Origin: Osedax fenrisi
Lineage: Eukaryota > Annelida > Polychaeta > Sabellida > Siboglinidae
DNA length: 64,000 nt
NCBI GenBank assembly: GCA_964019155.1
Contig: OZ025239.1
Span: 104,528,798 to 104,592,797 of the forward strand
Reading direction: 5' to 3'
Position 1 is the first letter of the stretch; each line of letters starts with the position of its first letter. The notes below the pieces were generated by a model. It was not told the origin of the DNA. It did no database searches and was given only the letters and a program-made list of their open reading frames with translations. Shown here piece after piece: positions 52,201 through 63,945 of this stretch. Made by a program: the position numbers and the translations under genes.

Positions 52201-55200
52201 ACATAAGTATATGTATATATATATGTATATATATGTATATATATATATATATACTTATTGAATCACACATATAATAATAGAGGATACAAATGGACCCCTC
52301 AAGAAGTCATAGACTTGTACATGTTATAAATAACTGTTACAAAACAAATAGTAACATTATTTTCTTGTGTTTTGATTTATCGTTTATTAAATTCTTGATA
52401 AATACAAGAGAAAAACAAGAACTGTCTGGAGTCGAACCCGGGACCTCTGGTTTACTAGCTTTTGGTTCTCCCACTGAGCCATCGACCCCAGACAATATAT
52501 ATATATATATACTTATATTATGCAATCAGCTCTCATCTTATAACTCTATTGAATAATCAAACTATTATAGTTACTATAATAAGCTGTTATATTAGTATTA
52601 CTAAAATAGTCGTAACATAAATAGCTGCCTTAGTGATCGCACGATGACTTGACCTTTTAACCCTCATGCTACGCAGACTCACGAATACATCATCACCGAA
52701 GGAGCTCGGCGTAAAGAACAACGGTGGGATCCGAAGGAAAATGGGCAAATTGAAACCGAAGGTTCGCTTGATTAAATACGACGATTTCTCGCGCTAAACA
52801 TCGATTTGCCAGCCCGCATATACATCGGCCAATAGAGAGTTAGCTTAGATGTATAGCTAATTTGTAAACAATGCGTATAATACGTATAATAATGAATAAT
52901 TTTAAGATGACCCCTTAATAAATATAAAAATGCACACTTTTGTATAGACGTAATCAATATCTTATAATTAGATAAAGACGTACAGAAGAAAATGGCGAGT
53001 GACGCCATGTTTAACCTTGAACACGTCGCCGACGATAAGCTGAAGGTCGCGACCTCTAAACCGATCATAGACCAATTGGAAGCCATGAAAGACGTATGGA
53101 AGGACGACTACTTGCTGAACAGGAGGCTTCGCGATTCTTTCAGAGTCAGTGCAGCGCAGAGTATAGATATACTAATAACTTAAGATAGCAAACATTATTG
53201 AAATCGTTACAATTTACGATAGCAATACTAGATAATTAAGTCATTCAAGTTAGCAAAGACTAGAGAACTAACTCACTTAAGATATCAACGAGTAATATGT
53301 ATACATCATTGTTTGTGTACTTAATGAGACGAGTGTGTCAGTGCTTTACGTACACAGGTATTCACTGCATCACTGTGATCATATTTGAACGAATGAATTT
53401 ATTTACCTAAGAATATTGGCTATAATAATCGGAGGGATACCCGGAAGCTATGTTTAGCTTATACTAAGGATAGATATTTAAATAATTATTTAATTTTAAT
53501 AGTAGAACAGTTGTACATTGCGCACGAAATCACCGAACAAAATGTAAACAACGCGAGATTACTGGTTACCATATAATGTTAACGATGTTTAATACGAATT
53601 AATACCCAGGATGCAACTCTATTAGTAACGGCCACGTAACAACCATTCTACTTGAGTATAGCGTAACTCTATAGCTTTATATTGTGTACAATTTTATATT
53701 CGTTCACGATCGATGTGTATACAGTCAATTATAACGTATCTAATTATTGATCAAATAGGTAGTAGAACATAAGAGAACTATATCAGATAAATAACGTAAG
53801 CGCGCATAATACACCATATCAATGCAGACCGTAGTATATAATAGTCCTGTATATTATTATTAAATTATTATCATATTACTATTATTTTATTATTATTTTC
53901 TTCCCGCACGAGCGAAGGGGTCTACATGACCCTATTTCAGTGCCTAATAAACCTAATATCATCATCATCATAACTAAGCGCTATGTTTACTACTGCGTTG
54001 TTGTCGTGCTGTTCACCTGACCACGCGGTACCTAACACTGTACTACGGACTCCACTCTGTACCGTACTATATTCACTCTAAATACTATATTCACTGTACA
54101 TACTATATTCACTGTACATACTATATTCACTGTACATACTATATTCACTGTACATACTATATTCACTGTACATACTATATTCACTGTACATACTATATTC
54201 ACTGTACATACTATATTCACTGTACATACTATATTCACTCTAAATACTATATTCACTGTACAATGTACAGTGTACAATATACAGTGTACATACTATATTC
54301 ACTGTACATTCTATATTCACTGTACATACTATCTATACGTTAACGATTCGTAACATTAAAGAGGTGTAAGATACGCATAACTCTAAACCTTTACGCCTAT
54401 AACTCTAAACCTTTACGCCTATAATAAATCCTCGCGAACTTACGTCGAAAAAACACGCTTTTATAGTATATATTTAAACAAATAAATACTATATCGGAAA
54501 TAATGTTCAAAATGAATCGTAGATAATGTTATCGTCTCGGATGTGAATCTACGACTAAGTTTTCATTACGTCGTAGCGGTACGGCGAAATGTACGCTAAC
54601 GACTTATCTTCGTAGATATTGTCATCGATGAATATATTATTCGATAACCGCGATCGTGAGCGCGTATCTTAATACCTGATTCACGTATCCACTATTGTAG
54701 ACGAGGAAACAAGAAATAAAAGCGCAGGAGACTATCGACAACGACCTGCTAAAGAAATCGTCCCTAGACCTCGTGCTGCTACCGGAGACTGACGAAGACA
54801 GACAGATCGCTCATCTGCTCAACAAGTATAAGACGGTGAACTGTTAGTGGTTTACTTTTCTGTGTGTTGTAAAGTGTGAATAAATGTGCGACTGACAACT
54901 TCTATCATTAGTAATTAGGTACATACCAATATTAAATACAAACATATTATTTCATTACAAACATACACTATTCATTAATATATAATTTATTATATATATT
55001 TTATTTTGATAATCAAATATTCTATAAATAAATATTCGTTGTTGTACGAAAATGAATCAAAATAACTGTTAAGCATTACGAGAACATAGTCGTACGTATT
55101 GTAATAATTTCATCTAAAGTAAAATATAGATAATGTTTTATTTAACATATTATAATTTCACATTTATTTCTGTGAAGTAGGGGAACTTTGTTTAGTACTT

Positions 55201-58200
55201 TGTTTTTATGAAAATAATTGTTTATTAAAAAAAAATTATTTCAATATACCAAATATTTTGCGAAGCAAAGATATAACACTCCCTATGCATGAAACGTAAT
55301 TTAGTAATATCCCCAGCCGCTGCTAGCAGTAGTATCGAAATCACTGAAATATATTTAAGTTCGGCTCTGTTTTCATTGCTCTATTAAATTACATGCAATA
55401 TAAATTAGCTTTTACTCACCTTATATAATTATAGAATTTAAAACATGCATATCATATTTGTTTATTATATATTAGTAATGAATACTTAGTTTTCATCATA
55501 TAAATACTAATTTAAAGCATATTATTTAACATTTTAAAAGTGTATAGTTTGATATGAATTTACATTATAAACAACACATAGTTCTTAAAAGTAACCCGCT
55601 ATAGGTGGCACCAGGGTATTTTGTATACAAATTCGAATTACACGATTTCGAGTAAGTGTTATATCTTTCCTTAGAAAAATCTTTGATAATACTATTCTAT
55701 ATGTTTTTAATATCTTTTAAAAAATGATTCATGAAAACAGTCTAGAAATGACATACATATAAGGTTTATATATTCATTATATATGATGTATTCATATATA
55801 TTCAAATGCTGTTTTCTCTAAATAATGAATTCACATTAACTGTGAATATATATAAAAGCTATTATTATAAAACTATTATAGCTATATTATTATTTTTTTT
55901 GTATTATACTAATAACATATATTCCCATAGAGATATCTTTCATAAATATTATTTTTTAATAATAGTAAAAATACAATTTATATAGAATAAATGACAATAA
56001 ATAACAATTTAAAACAGTCATTTATATATATATATATATAACAGGCTATATATAATAAATATATGTCTATACATGAATATAATATAAATACAATATCAAA
56101 AAAAATATATTTATTCAATATATAGAATTCTGTATGCCATACTATTAATAGTCCATATGCTTCCTATATATTTACTTGTTAAACTGTGAAATGACGTGTG
56201 TGTGCTCTGTGACATCCCCTTAATCACTCCAGAGAGATAACGCTGCAATACGCCTTACCATAAACCCCAGCAATATTTCCTGTCACAGCAGCGGTAAGCG
56301 AAGATGAGAAGAAAAAGATGATTCTCGGCTCGTCTATCTTCGGTGCGTCCGCCTCCTCCGCTAAGAATAACTCCTCATCCTCCTCCTCCTCGAAGAAGAA
56401 AGCTAAATACGACCATCGTGTATCGTTCTCTCCCAATAAAGCCTCCAAGGTTTGAATCGCCGGTAGTAGTAGCTTAGCTTAACTCAGCGTCCTTACTACC
56501 CTTACTCGGAGCTTCTCTCCTAGTCCACAAGGATATGTAGTAGTTAATAGGGCGGTTATTATTTATGAAAAAAACAAATTTTAAATTATTATGTTCGATA
56601 TAAAATAATCAAATATTTATCTATCGTTTGATCCATAAAATATACTTGAAATCATCATAAAGTATATAAAAATAGTATTTTATCGGAAGTATTAATTGAA
56701 TATATAATTTAAATAACTAGTAATAATTACTAAATAATCGGTTAAATAAATGAAGTATAACTTTTCCATATATTTATCAATGTAACTATGATACAAGTGT
56801 GATAGAAGTATTGTCACATTGAATACAAGCATTTTAGATTACAAAAAATAAATCAATATAATAATTTCATAATATAATATGTTTACATAAGTATATTATA
56901 ATGTATATACTTCAACGTATTTGTCTGTATTATAATGTATTTATAATACATATAATATACACTAATACATATAATCTTACTCAATATTATTTTTCATCAT
57001 ATATTTTTGTTAGCCGCCGACATAATTTTCATATTTAATATGGGCGTGGCTAAATGTTCAAAGATAATTAAATATATTCATTGACATATTTTAATATTTA
57101 CATACATGATCTATATATTTAATTATCTTTAAATATTTAGTCATGCCCATATTAAATATGAAAATTATTTCGGTGTCCATTTTAAATGTCATTTACACAA
57201 AATAATATTTTGTCATGTATTACTTACATTCAAAATCTCATTGAATAATTAATGAAATAAGAAATTGAAATTTTCAATATTAGAAAATAAAATAGGCTGC
57301 AATATAATTTTTTTTCTACTAACAATTATTAATTTGATTTTTTCGTTGTTATATTTAAAATATTAATGATAAATAACACATATATTATAAATATTATAAT
57401 GTATTAAAAGAATTATAAAATAATGTAATAAAAAAATATATATTATCAAACTATAGAAGACAAAATGTTGATTAAATATTACATTTGTGTAATTGAATCT
57501 ATTTATATTGCGAGTGTGAAAGACATTCTAATCTTAAAAGATATTTATAACTAAATCAAGAATCATTTAATTATTATATAATTATACATTTTTGTACGGA
57601 ATATTTATACTTCTAATAATGGAATTATTTAAAGAACATGATATTTAATCTCCATTTAATAGGTATTACTATTGAAGTTTTCTAATTATTGTGAATATTG
57701 ACCTACAGAAACATTAATCACACGACCTCACTTATACAGATTATATACAATTAGCTAAATGTAGAAATCTATTATTATGATCGTTGTTACCCTATTATCC
57801 TTGTCCTATTAGTATCAAAGATTTACCAAAGGAAATATGGTTCACTCGACCGAATTATAGAAATAAAAGCGACACTAGCTCAAATGCGATGAGTAGGAGA
57901 ACTAAAATCAATTTTGGGATTTCGTATCTGTTTACATGTAGATGTGAAAAAAAATACCATAATATAATCTTAAATTTAAATATATATTCGGTTAATAATA
58001 TTAACTTAATATCGAAAAGTAAAGTGTTACTTAAAACTATTATTTGAAGAAATCAAAAGTGAATTCATAAAAATGTTTGTTTTATAAACCGAATGTTTTC
58101 AAGGTTAACAGTTAATCGATTCAGTGGTATTGTTATTTACATGTAAACTCTCAATACCGTGAAAAAAATGTAATTTGAAAATATAATTCATATATATCTA

Positions 58201-58707
58201 TTATAATATGAAAAGTATACTAAACTGATAATTAGATTAATTACCTTAGGAATTATTAATAGTAAATATAACTTACATGTGTATCTATCTCGTGGTTGGA
58301 ACTATATTAAAATAATCACATAGCTTAGATAGTGAACCATATTTGCTTCGCGAAATTGTTGTTAGTATGCTGATATATAAGCTTACCGAAATAACTATTA
58401 TATATTAATTCAAATAACTATTATATCTAAATGTGATATTAACGCATCCGCCTTCACCTCGCAATAGACCGATGGAGGATTATCAACGCTAAAGAACTCG
58501 ATGATTAAACGCACCTCATCAACTACTGCACCGACTACAGAACAGAGTCAGACTAGCGCCGACCAATCAAAGGACACCGTTGTTACCACAACGACGACGC
58601 CGCCGTCTCAATCAAAGATGGTAGAAGTAGCGCCGACCACTAACAATAACAACAATAACAACTCGTCTCTGTGCGATTACAGCGCTTCGTCCACGGAAAG
58701 CGAATGA
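49226..58707 (+). CDS. YJU2B: YJU2-family splicing factor (YJU2B / CCDC130), nine coding exons
   Basis: Exons: 49226-49228 (only the ATG), 49351-49487, 49965-50014, 51676-51800, 52677-52761, 52972-53144, 54701-54842, 56289-56449, 58468-58707. Total 1,116 nt, in frame, 371 residues (human CCDC130 about 396). The N-terminus GERKGQNKYYPPDF is the family hallmark. Two CxxC pairs (Cys56/Cys59 in IWCGGC, Cys91/Cys94 in RCHLC) form the predicted zinc site. ARRKEQRWD, ASDAMFNLEH and a helical block to LLPETDEDRQIAHLL follow. After SSIFG and a Ser/Lys-rich stretch comes a Thr/Asn-rich tail ending CDYSASSTESE, like the human DYSDSESE end. The relative YJU2 acts at the catalytic spliceosome around step one; the B paralogue is less well defined. 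An upstream ATG at 49210 would be out of frame after splicing. Confidence 0.93.
50024..50526 (+). repeat. 20-bp minisatellite in YJU2B intron 3
   Basis: About 25 copies of TTCATCAGCTAACTCACCCC starting ten bases after the donor at 50014. Variants are mostly single changes (CTAACTAACC, CTTAATCAG). Each unit contains CTAAC followed by a pyrimidine-rich stretch and CAG. Confidence 0.97.
50527..51533 (+). repeat. 18-bp minisatellite in YJU2B intron 3
   Basis: About 55 copies of ACCACCCTCTATTAGACC-type units; most variation is CCGCC versus CCACC and occasional extra CCA triplets. It abuts the 20-bp array and makes a low-complexity Trp/Arg/Ser frame on the minus strand. Both arrays together fill about 1.5 kb of the 1.66-kb intron. 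Confidence 0.97.
51801..51955 (+). repeat. 13-bp repeat at the donor of YJU2B intron 4
   Basis: Alternating GTTAGGGTTAACT and GTTGGGGTTAACT units that begin at the splice donor itself (GCG then GTTAGTGTTGGGG). The unit matches the first intronic bases, so the array seems to have grown out of the 5' splice site. It holds TTAGGG words but is not telomeric. Confidence 0.92.
52424..52493 (-). repeat. tRNA-like sequence (tRNA pseudogene or SINE head)
   Basis: On the minus strand, an A box TGGCTCAGTGG (52471-52481) and a B box GGTTCGACTCC (52428-52438) are well formed, and the outer bases GTCTGG and CCAGAC pair. The arm lengths do not give a cloverleaf: the A box lies too far from the end and the T stem has mismatches. 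It is thus not a working tRNA but may keep an internal RNA polymerase III promoter. It lies in YJU2B intron 4. Confidence 0.6.
54063..54332. repeat. 18-bp minisatellite in YJU2B intron 6
   Basis: About 14 copies of TACTATATTCACTGTACA with a palindromic interruption (GTACAATGTACAGTGTACA) near 54258-54290. Confidence 0.95.
55250..55685. mobile_element. 454-bp MITE, CAAAGATTTT family, copy C
   Basis: About 436 bp, same orientation and interior as copy A, with a small internal deletion near 55370. Flanks AATATAC (55243-55249) and ATAATAC (55686-55692) agree at five of seven bases, so it is probably an older insertion. In YJU2B intron 7. Confidence 0.85.
57014..57174. mobile_element. Short MITE with about 55-bp inverted repeats
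   Basis: TAATTTTCATATTTAATATG near 57023 and its complement near 57150-57169 are the core of inverted repeats that also pair GGGCGTGGCTAAAT with ATTTAGTCATGCCC and a TTAAATATA arm. Outer ends and target site are uncertain. In YJU2B intron 8. Confidence 0.65.
57715..58047 (+). pseudogene. Unidentified coding relic in YJU2B intron 8
   Basis: One frame runs SHDLTYTDYIQLAKCRN, a TGA at 57778, then LLPYYPCPISIKDLPKEIW and NFGISYLFTCRCEKK before becoming Asn/Ile-rich. The composition looks more protein-like than chance, but I recognise no family. A decayed transposon gene is one option. Confidence 0.25.
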
Positions 58708-59025
58708 GTCATCCCACCCTAACCCAACAGCCAATATAATGACCACTTTCAGTACCCTCCCCACCCCGTTATTCATACAGTACAGTCGGAGTGAGTGAGT
58801 GCTACTATCACACACACACACACACACACCCCAACCACACACCATACTCCGGTGTTAACCATGATCAGCTAATGTATTATTAACACACCACTATACTTTA
58901 TATATTGTTAATTACTATGTATATCATGTATACTATATACATGCTATACCATCGATGTGTGTATTATCTATTTATCGTATCGAGGTGTACATATATTTGA
59001 TATAAAGTATTTATTGTTCGCGACG

Positions 59026-59031
59026 AATAAA
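59026..59031 (+). terminator. Candidate polyadenylation signal for YJU2B
   Basis: AATAAA in GACGAATAAAGAAAG, 320 nt after the stop codon at 58705-58707, followed by a T-rich stretch near 59067. Confidence 0.5.
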
Positions 59032-59132
59032 GAAAGATTGTGACACGAGTTCGTTCGTAGAGTTGCTTTTTTTATAAATAATTCCTCTTGTAAAATAAAT
59101 ATTGCCGTATCGTATCGACTACTATAGAATGG

Positions 59133-59637
59133 GTAGTAGTAGTAGTCAGGTAGTAGTAGTAGTCAGGTAGTAGTAGTAGTAGTCAGGTAGTAGTAGTAGT
59201 CAGGTAGTAGTAGTAGTCAGGTAGTAGTAGTAGTAGTCAGGTAGTAGTAGTAGTCAGGTAGTAGTAGTAGTCAGGTAGTAGTAGTAGTAGTCAGGTAGTA
59301 GTAGTAGTAGTCAGGTAGTAGTAGTAGTCAGGTAGTAGTAGTAGTAGTCAGGTAGTAGTAGTAGTCAGGTAGTAGTAGTAGTAGTCAGGTAGTAGTAGTA
59401 GTCAGGTAGTAGTAGTAGTCAGGTAGTAGTAGTAGTAGCCAGGTAGTAGTAGTCAGGTAGTAGTAGTAGTCAGGTAGTAGTAGTAGCAGGTAGTAGTAGT
59501 AGTCAGGTAGTATTAGTAGTAGTCAAGTAGTAGTAGTAGTAGTAGTAGTCAGGTAGTAGTAGTATTCAGGTAGTAGTAGTAGTCAAGTAGTAGTAGTAGT
59601 CAGGTAGTAGTAGTAGTAGTCAGGTTGTAGTTGTAGT
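59133..59637. repeat. (TAG)n-CAGG minisatellite downstream of YJU2B
   Basis: About 30 copies of a 15- or 18-bp unit made of TAG triplets and one TCAGG, e.g. TAGTAGTAGTAGTCAGG. Followed by (TAA/TAG)n at 59665-59740. Confidence 0.95.
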
Positions 59638-59811
59638 TGATTACATTTTCACCGTTAATTCATAGATAATAATCATAATAATAATAGTAGTAGTAGTAGT
59701 AATCGTAGTAGTAGTAATTGTAATAAATAATAATAATGAAGATGAAGATGCCGATATTGATAATAATACTAGTATTGAAATGAAAGTCACACACGAAGGC
59801 GACGCGTGCAC

Positions 59812-62800
59812 TTATATGTTTGCCACCTTCTCGCTTCCGTTTTGATGTAGGATCGTCGCAGACCTCATCTTGTGAGTTCCTGTTTATCGTGTACATCATG
59901 CGTAGGTTTAAGTACGAGTTTAAAATTGATGTTAGCTATTATAAATTAAATTATGATTATTTGAATTAATATATTTAAAAAAGATTCGATATTAAATTTT
60001 CTCATCCATAAATCATATAAGTGATATAAAATATATGCGTACAATGTATTTATTAAAATGAAATAATTCATTTTTTTCAATACAAAAATAGCTCGTTACT
60101 AAAAACAGTATCTTAAAATAGAAAATTTAAATACGAAATATTCAGATTTCTGTTAATCTACGTAAACAAATACTACGCTAGGATGCTGTTCACAAACCAT
60201 TCAGCGGAGCAGTCATTCTGTTAGGGTAGGCGTTGTTCATGTAACTGTGGGCGAGAGGTTATGCAATCATGGAACGCGTCGAATACAGAATAATATTTGT
60301 TAATATAATATATTTGTTTAACAAACATTAATAAATATATTATTTTGTATAGGCGACGATGCTAGGAAAGATTGCATCTTATTCAGTGACGCCTTTAGGA
60401 GAAAAAAAAATATAATAAAAACAAAGTAGTTTACAAAAGGAAAAGGAACAAAATAAATTTGTCTTCTAATAAATAAAGGTTATCAATATCAAAAATATTC
60501 TATTAATAGCAATATAGAGAGATGAGATGAGAGAGGCTGAGAGGATGATAGTTTTGAGATGAGAGAGGCTGGCGATGAGATGAGAGAGGCTGACACTAAC
60601 ACCGGATGAAGCATGCTGTTCTCGATCGTTTGTGGAAACTTAGCCGGAGCTGTTTGAACGTTGCTGCGAGTTATGCATCTCTTCGGAAGAGCTGATGTGG
60701 GAAGAGCTGGTGAGTTAGGTCGGTGTTAGGTCGTCGACATCATTACAAGATAGTTATTCTATTGAATACTATATAGTAATGGAGACTGGACTACTGGACA
60801 ATGTTGAAATGACATTTACGTATATTTATGATGATTTTGTTAAGTATTTAGGCCAGGCCGGTTAATTTCGTTTTAGATTTTTTAGATCAGAAACATTATT
60901 TTATTAAAATATGCAAATATAAATATTTATCTATAAAATTATGTATACTACGTCATTCAAAATAATGATAAGTATCTGAATTATGGATTATAATTATATT
61001 TCTGTACAATAACTGATGTGAAATATTTGAAAAATTTATTAATCCATTTTTTGTTACTTAATACTTACTATTATAGCTTAGTAATAGATATATATTTTAT
61101 TCTACATAGAAAATTATTTTTTATCTCAATAGCAAAAGTTATCCAATTTTTAGTATATCCATTTTTATAATTTAGTACACAAAATATAAGAATAGTTTAG
61201 AAGATTATATCACAGGACTTTTATTCACATTTTTATGCTAAACCCATAACCCAATAGATTTTTGTTGTCAAAGTATATATCTAATATAGTGTTATATAGC
61301 TAATACAATGTTAGGCTATTAGATAATGTAATACAATTGTACTCAAGAGATACAAATATATTTTAAAAACATACAAACAAATATAGATTTTATTATTTTG
61401 TCAGTACAAATTTACTAGATCTACTTTAAATTATCTTATTCTAGATCAGGACGAGAATCACAGGAGCCAAATAGTAGTCGATTTAAATTTTATCTGTAAA
61501 CAACAAAAAATAAAAAATAATCTTGTACACAATCTCAAAAGTTATCGGTATTCTAGTAGACATATTAATTCATTATATTTTACATGTAATGCCCATCGAT
61601 ATAAAGAAAGTGGATAAGCTATTGAATGTAGTGTATGGCACTATCCGCTACGGGCGCTGCAGTCGAAACCCACTATCTTGCCCACTACTTTTTATTTATA
61701 ATAATATTTATTTATACATATATATATTAATAATTACTACCAATTTTAATGTACTATCTATACTAAAAATAAGATTATATATTTAAAATACATTATATAA
61801 ACATTCCTCGTAATTTTGTATATTTAAATTGAAGATATCATACTATTTTATTGATATTTATAATATAAATCCATTGATATAGATAGAAGTCACTTTAATC
61901 TATTTCGACGAAAAGCCTACTATTTTAATATTTGACATATATAATATGACTAATATCCAATCAATATCACTGATATAATTTTTTTAATTTATCCTTAAAA
62001 GTGCCATTTACATATCTATCTTTTACATGCATTGCGTGCGTCAATTGCTTATCCACTTTCTTTACATAGATGGTAACGCTGCGTAAATAGATTGTATTAT
62101 TGGTATAGGGAATGTAAGGTAATATTTATTTGTAAGTTTTTAATTAATGTTAAATGGTAATGTGAAGTGGTAATGTGGTAATGTGAAGTGGTAATGTGGT
62201 AATGTGAAGTGGTGAAGTGGTAATGTGAAGTGGTGAAGTGGTAATGTGAAGTGGTGAAGTGGTAATGTGAAGTGGTGAAGTGGTAATGTGAAGTGGTGAA
62301 GTGGTAATGTGAAGTGGTAATGTGAAGTGGTGAAGTGGTAATGCGATGTTTGGTTATTCTTAATATTGATCAATTAGTCTACGAGACCATAGACACCAAT
62401 ATTACATAGACAGTCATTAAATATATGTTTATAATATATGTACGTATATTACGAGGTGTGGTGTATGGCAGATATGACAGGTATATTACAACGTTTTGAC
62501 AGGTATATTACAAGGTGCATGGGGGCTTCAACAAAGCATAGGTCACTTATAATAGATCTATTTATAGCTTTATTATGATACGGGTAAATCAATTACCTTA
62601 CATAGCTAGATTGATAATGTATGTTATTAAGGGTGTTGGATACAACTATATATTGTACGTGTTAAATATACAACAATTATTAGTTTTTAAGGAATAATTT
62701 GTGTATTATATTTTATCGTACATTTTTTATGTTTTTTTTATAAATAATATATATGATAATAAAATTGTTATCATCTTATGTAGTTTCTACAAATTATGTA

Positions 62801-63897
62801 TATATATATATATTTAGAAACACATGGAAAAAATAACAACATTTATTTTTAAACTAATTAAAAATTAATTTTATAAAAAAATGTACGAAATAATGATACA
62901 TATATGATGATGATGTACTAGACATTTTAAATAGAATTATTTATTATTACTATATAATTTATATTTTTACATACACGAAATTGGAAAAAATATTTTTTTT
63001 AATAAATCTAGTTTTAATTATTCACTATTATTTTATTGAACAAATAAATTAATTTCTGAAATATGTATGTTAACGTCATGTCATAATAAAAACGTGTATT
63101 AATAAACATTATGATATTTATAGAAACTAAAATATATATTGTGAGTATAAATAAAAATACAAAATATAAATAAAATAATATAAAATATATAAATTAAAAA
63201 TAAATATATATACTTAAAATATTAAACTTAAACATTAAATATTATACATTAAAAATAAAATAAAATATTGATGGAATTTTTTAATTCATAGTTTTATTGA
63301 CATTTTGAAATGCATCCACATAACATCATCAAGTAGTATAATTTGAAAGATGATATTTCAAATTTTATTAATAAATTATCAAAAAAAGTTATAAAATAAT
63401 TTTTATTTTGCGATATTATTGTGTGCCATATATTAATAAATATGGAATGATATATATTGTTATATCAATACATATATTTATAGAATGATTAAGGCAGTAC
63501 AATAAAGGAAACAAAACGTAAAGTAATAAAACTAAACAATATATTAACCAGGGTCTATTTCATCTATAATATGCAATTAGTTTAAAGTGAACATATCATA
63601 ATTTTGGTACTAGTGGAAGTAGTGAGAGTGGGAGTGGGAGTGGTACTAGTGGAAGTGGTGGTGCTGATGGTGGGAGTGGTGCTTGTGGTAGTTGTGCTGA
63701 TGGTGCTATGATGGTGGGAGTTGTGCTGATGGTAGTGGTGCTAGTGGTGGTGCTGGTAGTGCTTGCTATGCTAGTGGTACTGGTAGTGTTAACTGTAGTG
63801 CTAGCTGAAGGGTGTTAAAACTAACCTGGCATCAGGAAACCTGCGAGATTAGCGTTGCGAAGGACATTCGTCAAAGGGGTGTTGTTCTTGGTATCGC
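59812..63897 (-). CDS. Unidentified gene, 3' exons (partial, runs off the right edge)
   Basis: Phase-compatible minus-strand exons: 63841-63897 (DTKNNTPLTNVLRNANLA), 60595-60706 (LPTSALPKRCITRSNVQTA, PAKFPQTIENSMLHP), 60198-60244 (YMNNAYPNRMTAPLN) and 59812-59879 (THKMRSATILHQ, NGSEKVANI, stop at 59812-59814). A further exon may end near 63990 (SPLCSHA). The exons are GC-richer than their surroundings and have clear pyrimidine-rich acceptors (CTCTACAG, CTCACCAG, CGCCCACAG). The donor of the 60595 exon is uncertain; an alternative at 60603 would lead to a stop in the next exon. I do not recognise the protein. Confidence 0.4.
60515..60594 (-). repeat. Short repeats just past the 60595 exon donor
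   Basis: Three or four copies of GAGATGAGAGAGGCTG (plus strand) lie immediately after the donor of the unidentified gene's exon. Confidence 0.75.
61594..62072. mobile_element. MITE, CATCGATATAAAGAAAG family, copy 2
   Basis: 479 bp; ends CATCGATATAAAGAAAGTGG and, reversed, CATCTATGTAAAGAAAGTGG. Flanks GTAATGCC (61586-61593) and GTAACGCT (62073-62080) match at six of eight bases, suggesting an old 8-bp duplication. In the long intron of the unidentified gene. Confidence 0.8.
62151..62343. repeat. GTAATGTGAAGTG minisatellite
   Basis: Mixed GTAATGTG and GTGAAGTG words, mostly a 21-bp higher-order unit, giving a false His/Phe/Thr/Leu-repeat frame on the minus strand. Confidence 0.92.
63608..63800. 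repeat. Degenerate GTGGTAGTG/GTGCTGATG repeat
   Basis: Irregular triplet-based repeat, G- and T-rich on the plus strand, lying about 40 bp past the donor of the 63841 exon. Confidence 0.85.
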
Positions 63898-63902
63898 CTG
63901 TA

Positions 63903-63945
63903 GAGGTGAAGTAGAGGTGAAGTAGAGGTTAAGTAGAGGTCAAGC
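63903..63945 (-). repeat. 11-bp repeat at an acceptor of the unidentified gene
   Basis: On the minus strand, four copies of CCTCTACTTCA-type units lead directly into CCTCTACAG, the acceptor of the 63841-63897 exon. Confidence 0.75.

Noticed and set aside
52424..52493. Functional tRNA gene
   Set aside because: The A box is too far from the 5' end, the T stem is mismatched and no anticodon stem forms.
52772..53086. Minus-strand frame of 104 codons
   Set aside because: Antisense to YJU2B exon 6, with the remainder in intron.
56224..56448. Glu-rich minus-strand frame
   Set aside because: Antisense to the Ser/Lys-rich exon 8 of YJU2B.
59790..59899. Minus-strand frame reading NSQDEVCDDPTSKRKREGG
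   Set aside because: It looks like a nuclear signal, but phase from the preceding exon selects another frame that ends in a stop. Kept as an alternative only.
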